NCBI GenBank assembly: GCA_002308515.1
Contig: DBVN01000082.1
Coordinates: forward strand, 8,996-25,147
Direction of reading: 5' to 3'
DNA length: 16,152 nt
Source of the DNA: Verrucomicrobia bacterium UBA1263
GTDB taxonomy: Bacteria > Verrucomicrobiota > Verrucomicrobiia > Limisphaerales > UBA1412
Position 1 is the stretch's first letter; every line of letters starts with the position of its first letter. The notes beneath the pieces are model-generated. The model worked only from the letters and a program-made list of their open reading frames with translations, was not told where the DNA came from and did no database searches. Shown one piece after another: positions 13,139 through 16,152 of this stretch. Position numbers and translations under genes: made by a program.

Positions 13139-14104
13139 CTACTGCACACTGCGGTAAAACTTCTTATTTTTTCCGGTATTTACTGTATAAGTACCCTGAG
13201 CCCCTGAAACAGTTGTCCATTTCTTGCAGTCCGTGCTTTCCTGCAAGGTTCCCGTAAAGGTCAGCGTCAAGGTGTTATTCTTTTGTTTATAAGAAACTTT
13301 CGGCGGAACAGGTGGATTCCAAGCAGCTGTCGTTCTATCCTGCCATTTGTCATTCTCAATCTCTGCCTTCCAGGAAGCATTTCCCACGGGGTAATAGCTG
13401 GTCAATGTATATGGTGTTCCATCGTATATATCGTATCCCACATCAGGCACATTCCCTTGATAGTAAACACTGGTCAGATTATAACATTCCGCAAATACCC
13501 ATGTTGCTATGTCTGTCACATTCGCTGGTATGACGATATTTTCCAGACTGTTACATTCAGCAAACGCTTTGTATCTAAGAAGGGTAACACTATTGCCTAT
13601 AGTAACATGAGAGAGATTTGTACAATGCGAGAATGCTGAATCTTTGATTTCTGTCACACCGTTGCCAATCACGATACTGGGCAAACTGCTGCAGCTACAG
13701 AAAGCCATTGCACCCAGTTTTGTTACGCTGTCTGGAATCGTCGCTCGTGCCAAACTGTGACACCCTGAAAAAGCCGCATCCCCAATAGAGGTCACACAAT
13801 CTGGAATAGTAACACCTGTCAATTTACCACACAAAAAGAATGCCACATTCTCTATCGTTTTTACACTATATGTAATGCCATTATTTTTGACGCTGTCCGG
13901 AATATCAATATCTCCTGATATGGATTGATTTTTTGCTTTTACAGAAACGGTTCCCTTGGAACCTGCTTCCGTTAAAACAGTGTATGACAAGTTGCCAACT
14001 GTGAAAGTATTTCCAACCGCTGCTTGAGAATGCAAAACCGCAAACAGCAAACAAGTCACAGTCAAAGAAAAATTTAACCGTTTATCTCCAAAATATCTTT
14101 TCAT
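13139..14104 (-). CDS. Secreted BspA-like leucine-rich-repeat protein (shorter paralog)
   Basis: 321 residues. An N-terminal signal peptide is visible (basic start, hydrophobic run about 11-24, cleavage likely near 'HSQAAVG'). A short domain, 'FTVGNLSYTVLTEAGSKGTVSV...GDIDIPDSVKNNGITYSVKTIE', follows. About five 23-residue LRR_5 units of the 'L..vtIPdsVtsIgd.AF..C.' type span roughly 90-215. After a 'LTSVYYQGNVPDV' closing unit comes a C-terminal domain ending 'LTFTGTLQESTDCKKWTTV...YTVNTGKNKKFYRSV'. LRR_5 proteins of this kind act at the surface in adhesion or as decoys in host-associated bacteria; here the ligand is unknown. It is AT-rich compared with 1-12000. The larger paralog lies just upstream. 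Confidence 0.88.
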   Translation of the reverse strand: MKRYFGDKRLNFSLTVTCLLFAVLHSQAAVGNTFTVGNLSYTVLTEAGSKGTVSVKAKNQSISGDIDIPDSVKNNGITYSVKTIENVAFFLCGKLTGVTIPDCVTSIGDAAFSGCHSLARATIPDSVTKLGAMAFCSCSSLPSIVIGNGVTEIKDSAFSHCTNLSHVTIGNSVTLLRYKAFAECNSLENIVIPANVTDIATWVFAECYNLTSVYYQGNVPDVGYDIYDGTPYTLTSYYPVGNASWKAEIENDKWQDRTTAAWNPPVPPKVSYKQKNNTLTLTFTGTLQESTDCKKWTTVSGAQGTYTVNTGKNKKFYRSVQ

Positions 14105-14276
14105 AAATCACAGTTTCACTCTGTCATCCAAGACCAACATAACAAATATTTCTTTGCGATACAATACATTCCATAACCAATTTGAAAAGAAAAAGATATA
14201 TCCATCTTATCACTTTATCTTAAAAGCGCAGCCCGAATGGACCACGCTCACGTTTCATCACACTCCATCCCAACGA

Positions 14277-15785
14277 TTATTTCACGCTGCGATAGAATTT
14301 CTTTCCTTTAGTAGTATCTACGTTGTAAGAATCCTGAACATTCAGAATAGGTGTCCAGTTCAACAAATCATTACTTTCTTGCAGTGTTCCTGTGAAAGTT
14401 AATGTTATGATCCCATTCTGATAATTATAAGAAATTTTCGTATTGGTTTGAGGCGGCGGATTCCAGACAGCAGTGTTCCTTTCGTACCATTGACCATTTG
14501 CATCAATTGCATCTTCCCAAGTAGCATTCCCTTCTGGATAATAACTGGTTAATACATCTGGTGAATGTTCATATATACCTTCATAAGTATATGATGTACG
14601 CTCGGCATAAGGCACGTCTCCCTGATAATAAACACTGGTCAGACTTTTACACCATTGAAATGCATATTTTCCAATAAAAGCTACACTGGCAGGTATAGAT
14701 ACACTCTTTAGTTTGCAAGATTCAAATGCTGCCTGTTCAATAGAAGTCACTCCATCAGGAACAACATACGATTTTTCATTCTTTCCTGTAGGATATTGAA
14801 TCAAAGAGGTTCGATCTTTATTGAACAATACTCCTCCCATACTGCAATAAGCTGAATTTTCTTCATTTACGAATATTTCAGTCAAACCCATACTAAAGAA
14901 TGCATACATTCCAATAGAAATCAATCCCTTACCAATGGTTGCATTCGTCAAAATGGTACATCCATAGAATGTATAATCTCCAATAGAAGTCACATTGTCA
15001 GGAATAATAATACTAGTTAAACTTTTGCAATCTTGAAATGCGTAACTTCCAATAGAAGTTACGCCATTTCCTATAGTAATACTCCTTAGGTTGACACAAC
15101 TCATGAATGCTCCATGTCCAATAGAAGTTACACTATCAGGAATCGTTACACTAATCAATCTTTCACAATCTTGAAATGCGTAACTTCCAATAGAAGACAA
15201 ACTATTACTTAATATGACACTAACTAGTTTTTTGCACCCATTAAATACATTATCCCCCATAAAAATCACACTATCCGGAATCGTAATATCAGAGAGCCTA
15301 TCACAATAATCGAATGCCTGATTTCCAATCGATATTACACTGTCTGGTATAACTATGTCCATCAAAGCGTCACACTGTATAAATGCACGTTCTTCTATGG
15401 AAGTTACAGTATCCGGAATTGTTATACTCGTTAGCTTACGACAAAAACCAAATGACTGACGACCAAGAGAAGTCACACTACTAGGAATAATGACACCAGT
15501 TAAATTACCACAAGATTTAAATCCATCATCTTCAATAGAAACAACACTATACGTAATCCCATTATTTTTCACAAAAGATGGTATTGTGATATCTCCAATA
15601 ATACCAGAATCTGTACTTCCAACAGAAACTGTTCCTGTGGCACCATTTTCAGTACGAACTGTATAATCCAGATCACCTATTGTGAAGATTTCTCCCACAA
15701 AAGCTTGGGATTGCGATGTATTGAACATTATGCATGAGACAGCCAGACAGGATGCTCCCAGTATTTTATAATTTAATTTCTTCAT
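14277..15785 (-). CDS. Secreted BspA-like leucine-rich-repeat protein (longer paralog)
   Basis: 502 residues with the same plan as the downstream neighbour: signal peptide (about residues 1-29), a leading domain 'FTIGDLDYTVRTENGATGTVSV...KNNGITYSVVSIE', about eleven LRR_5 units, and the same C-terminal domain ending 'LTFTGTLQESNDLLNW...YNVDTTKGKKFYRSV'. Nine units run without a break (about 95-300). An island with 'EIFVNEENSAYCSMGGVLFNKDRTSLIQYPTGK' interrupts, a common feature of BspA-like proteins, and two more units and a 'SVYYQGDVP' closing unit follow. Two units share an exact 31-base DNA repeat, which suggests recent copying within the gene. The gene is strikingly AT-rich. Localisation and function are inferred from the family; the C-terminal domain may be an anchoring or sorting module. 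Confidence 0.9.
   Translation of the reverse strand: MKKLNYKILGASCLAVSCIMFNTSQSQAFVGEIFTIGDLDYTVRTENGATGTVSVGSTDSGIIGDITIPSFVKNNGITYSVVSIEDDGFKSCGNLTGVIIPSSVTSLGRQSFGFCRKLTSITIPDTVTSIEERAFIQCDALMDIVIPDSVISIGNQAFDYCDRLSDITIPDSVIFMGDNVFNGCKKLVSVILSNSLSSIGSYAFQDCERLISVTIPDSVTSIGHGAFMSCVNLRSITIGNGVTSIGSYAFQDCKSLTSIIIPDNVTSIGDYTFYGCTILTNATIGKGLISIGMYAFFSMGLTEIFVNEENSAYCSMGGVLFNKDRTSLIQYPTGKNEKSYVVPDGVTSIEQAAFESCKLKSVSIPASVAFIGKYAFQWCKSLTSVYYQGDVPYAERTSYTYEGIYEHSPDVLTSYYPEGNATWEDAIDANGQWYERNTAVWNPPPQTNTKISYNYQNGIITLTFTGTLQESNDLLNWTPILNVQDSYNVDTTKGKKFYRSVK
15028..15196 (-). repeat. Exact 31-base direct repeats inside the longer LRR gene
   Basis: Positions 15028-15058 and 15166-15196 are identical over 31 bases and are spaced 138 bases apart, exactly two 69-base (23-codon) LRR units. 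The encoded segments both read 'SIGSYAFQDC'. Identity at synonymous positions points to recent recombination or slippage rather than only protein-level selection. Confidence 0.85.
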
Positions 15786-15945
15786 TATGAATTATCTTTC
15801 TCACAGTTCTAAGCTGTTGCTATAAGCGGAAAGATCTGAAGAAATTTGAGAAGGATTCCGACGGGAAAAAGATGAAGTGAGAAAAGGGTGAATCTTCAAA
15901 ATAGAAATTTTAAGTTCCAACCCAAAATTGTCCTATCTGTTTCCC

Positions 15946-16054
15946 ACACAGAGGCTCGGCAAAGCCCGGCAAAAGGAAACACGAAGAGACACCCCACAAG
16001 GGGATGTTCTCAACAAGTTTGGTCTTTTGCCTGAAATTTTGCCGATTTCTGTGT
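15946..16054. ncRNA. Compact fold-back element of about 109 bases, candidate structured RNA or MITE-like remnant
   Basis: Outer arms: ACACAGA (15946-15952) pairs with TCTGTGT (16048-16054), and TCGGCAAA (15956-15963) with TTTGCCGA (16038-16045), around a small internal loop. Nested inside, GGCAAAAG (15968-15975) pairs with CTTTTGCC (16024-16031), and CCCC-ACAA-GGGG (15992-16003) caps the structure. This gives four collinear helices and no coding frame. AATTGTC occurs on both sides (15926-15932 and 16061-16067) as a possible but imperfectly placed target duplication. Strand is undecided because the structure is symmetric. It lies in the 367-base stretch upstream of the longer LRR gene; apart from this element and the edge hairpin, I see no gene there. 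Confidence 0.4.
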
Positions 16055-16116
16055 AGACCTAATTGTCTTACGCTAAAGCGTTAAAACTATATTGTTAATA
16101 ACTTATTTTCTTTTCC

Positions 16117-16149
16117 CGTTCCTCAGGCGGCACCCGCCGCCGAGGAACG
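16117..16149. repeat. Strong GC-rich hairpin at the right edge
   Basis: CGTTCCTC (16117-16124) and GAGGAACG (16142-16149) enclose GGCGGC (16126-16131) and GCCGCC (16136-16141), with one bulged A and a 4-base loop. In another register the core is GGCGG-CAC-CCGCC with a three-base loop, like those in the 7025-7370 tract. The window ends 3 bases later, so it cannot be judged whether this is a terminator or the start of a second hairpin tract. Confidence 0.6.
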
Positions 16150-16152
16150 ACA

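Noticed and set aside
15946..16054. Integron attC site or retron msr-msd
   Set aside because: There are no RYYYAAC/GTTRRRY core sites and no integrase or reverse transcriptase nearby; the fold-back arms do not match these types.

Overview
The window looks like a chromosomal segment from a Gram-negative member of the PVC superphylum, most likely Verrucomicrobiota in the broad sense (Lentisphaeria and Kiritimatiellia included). The clues are the housekeeping genes of a GC-moderate bacterium, a Tat system with twin-arginine substrates, weak or absent Shine-Dalgarno sites, and secreted leucine-rich-repeat proteins ending in a short 'LQES.D...W......Y.V....KKFYRSV' domain of a style I associate with Verrucomicrobia. 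The phylum assignment is inference; no rRNA gene is present.

Left third (1-6836, all minus strand): a nitrogen module comes first in transcription order, with PII (glnB, 6836-6498), then a hairpin terminator or attenuator, then glutamine synthetase (glnA). rimO follows immediately. After a gap with its own promoter come tatA, tatC (with a long acidic C-terminal extension) and hisD. The last 53 bases at the left edge are the start of another gene whose first 17 residues form a twin-arginine signal peptide, so a probable Tat substrate lies in the same transcript as the translocase that would export it.

Middle (6837-8117): mostly non-coding and the most unusual part. It holds an orphan leftward terminator and a tract of about 350 bases with nine hairpins. 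Their stems are unrelated in sequence, and eight of the nine have a loop of exactly three bases. Beyond it lies a 30-residue single-membrane-span peptide gene, whose ribosome-binding site can be sequestered by an upstream complement and which has its own strong terminator. An 80-residue ORF resembling the tail of Rpn/PD-(D/E)XK-transposase proteins follows, then a 32-bp dyad.

Right of centre (8118-13042, plus strand): a POT-family peptide transporter with a good promoter that would give a nearly leaderless mRNA, a half-length TauE/SafE membrane protein, acpS (ATGA overlap), a DUF362 protein, and a RelA/SpoT-domain alarmone-synthetase-like protein. The genes are tightly packed. The RelA/SpoT gene is visibly AT-richer than those before it and looks like an accessory addition.

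Right end (13043-16152): a bidirectional terminator separates the plus-strand cluster from two minus-strand paralogous BspA-like leucine-rich-repeat proteins (about 5 and 11 repeat units), both AT-rich and probably surface-exposed or secreted. Upstream of the second is a compact fold-back structure of about 109 bases, and a strong GC-rich hairpin stands at the window edge.

The best candidates for something undescribed are the triloop-hairpin tract, the neighbouring small membrane-peptide gene with its apparent self-sequestering leader, and the fold-back element at 15946-16054.
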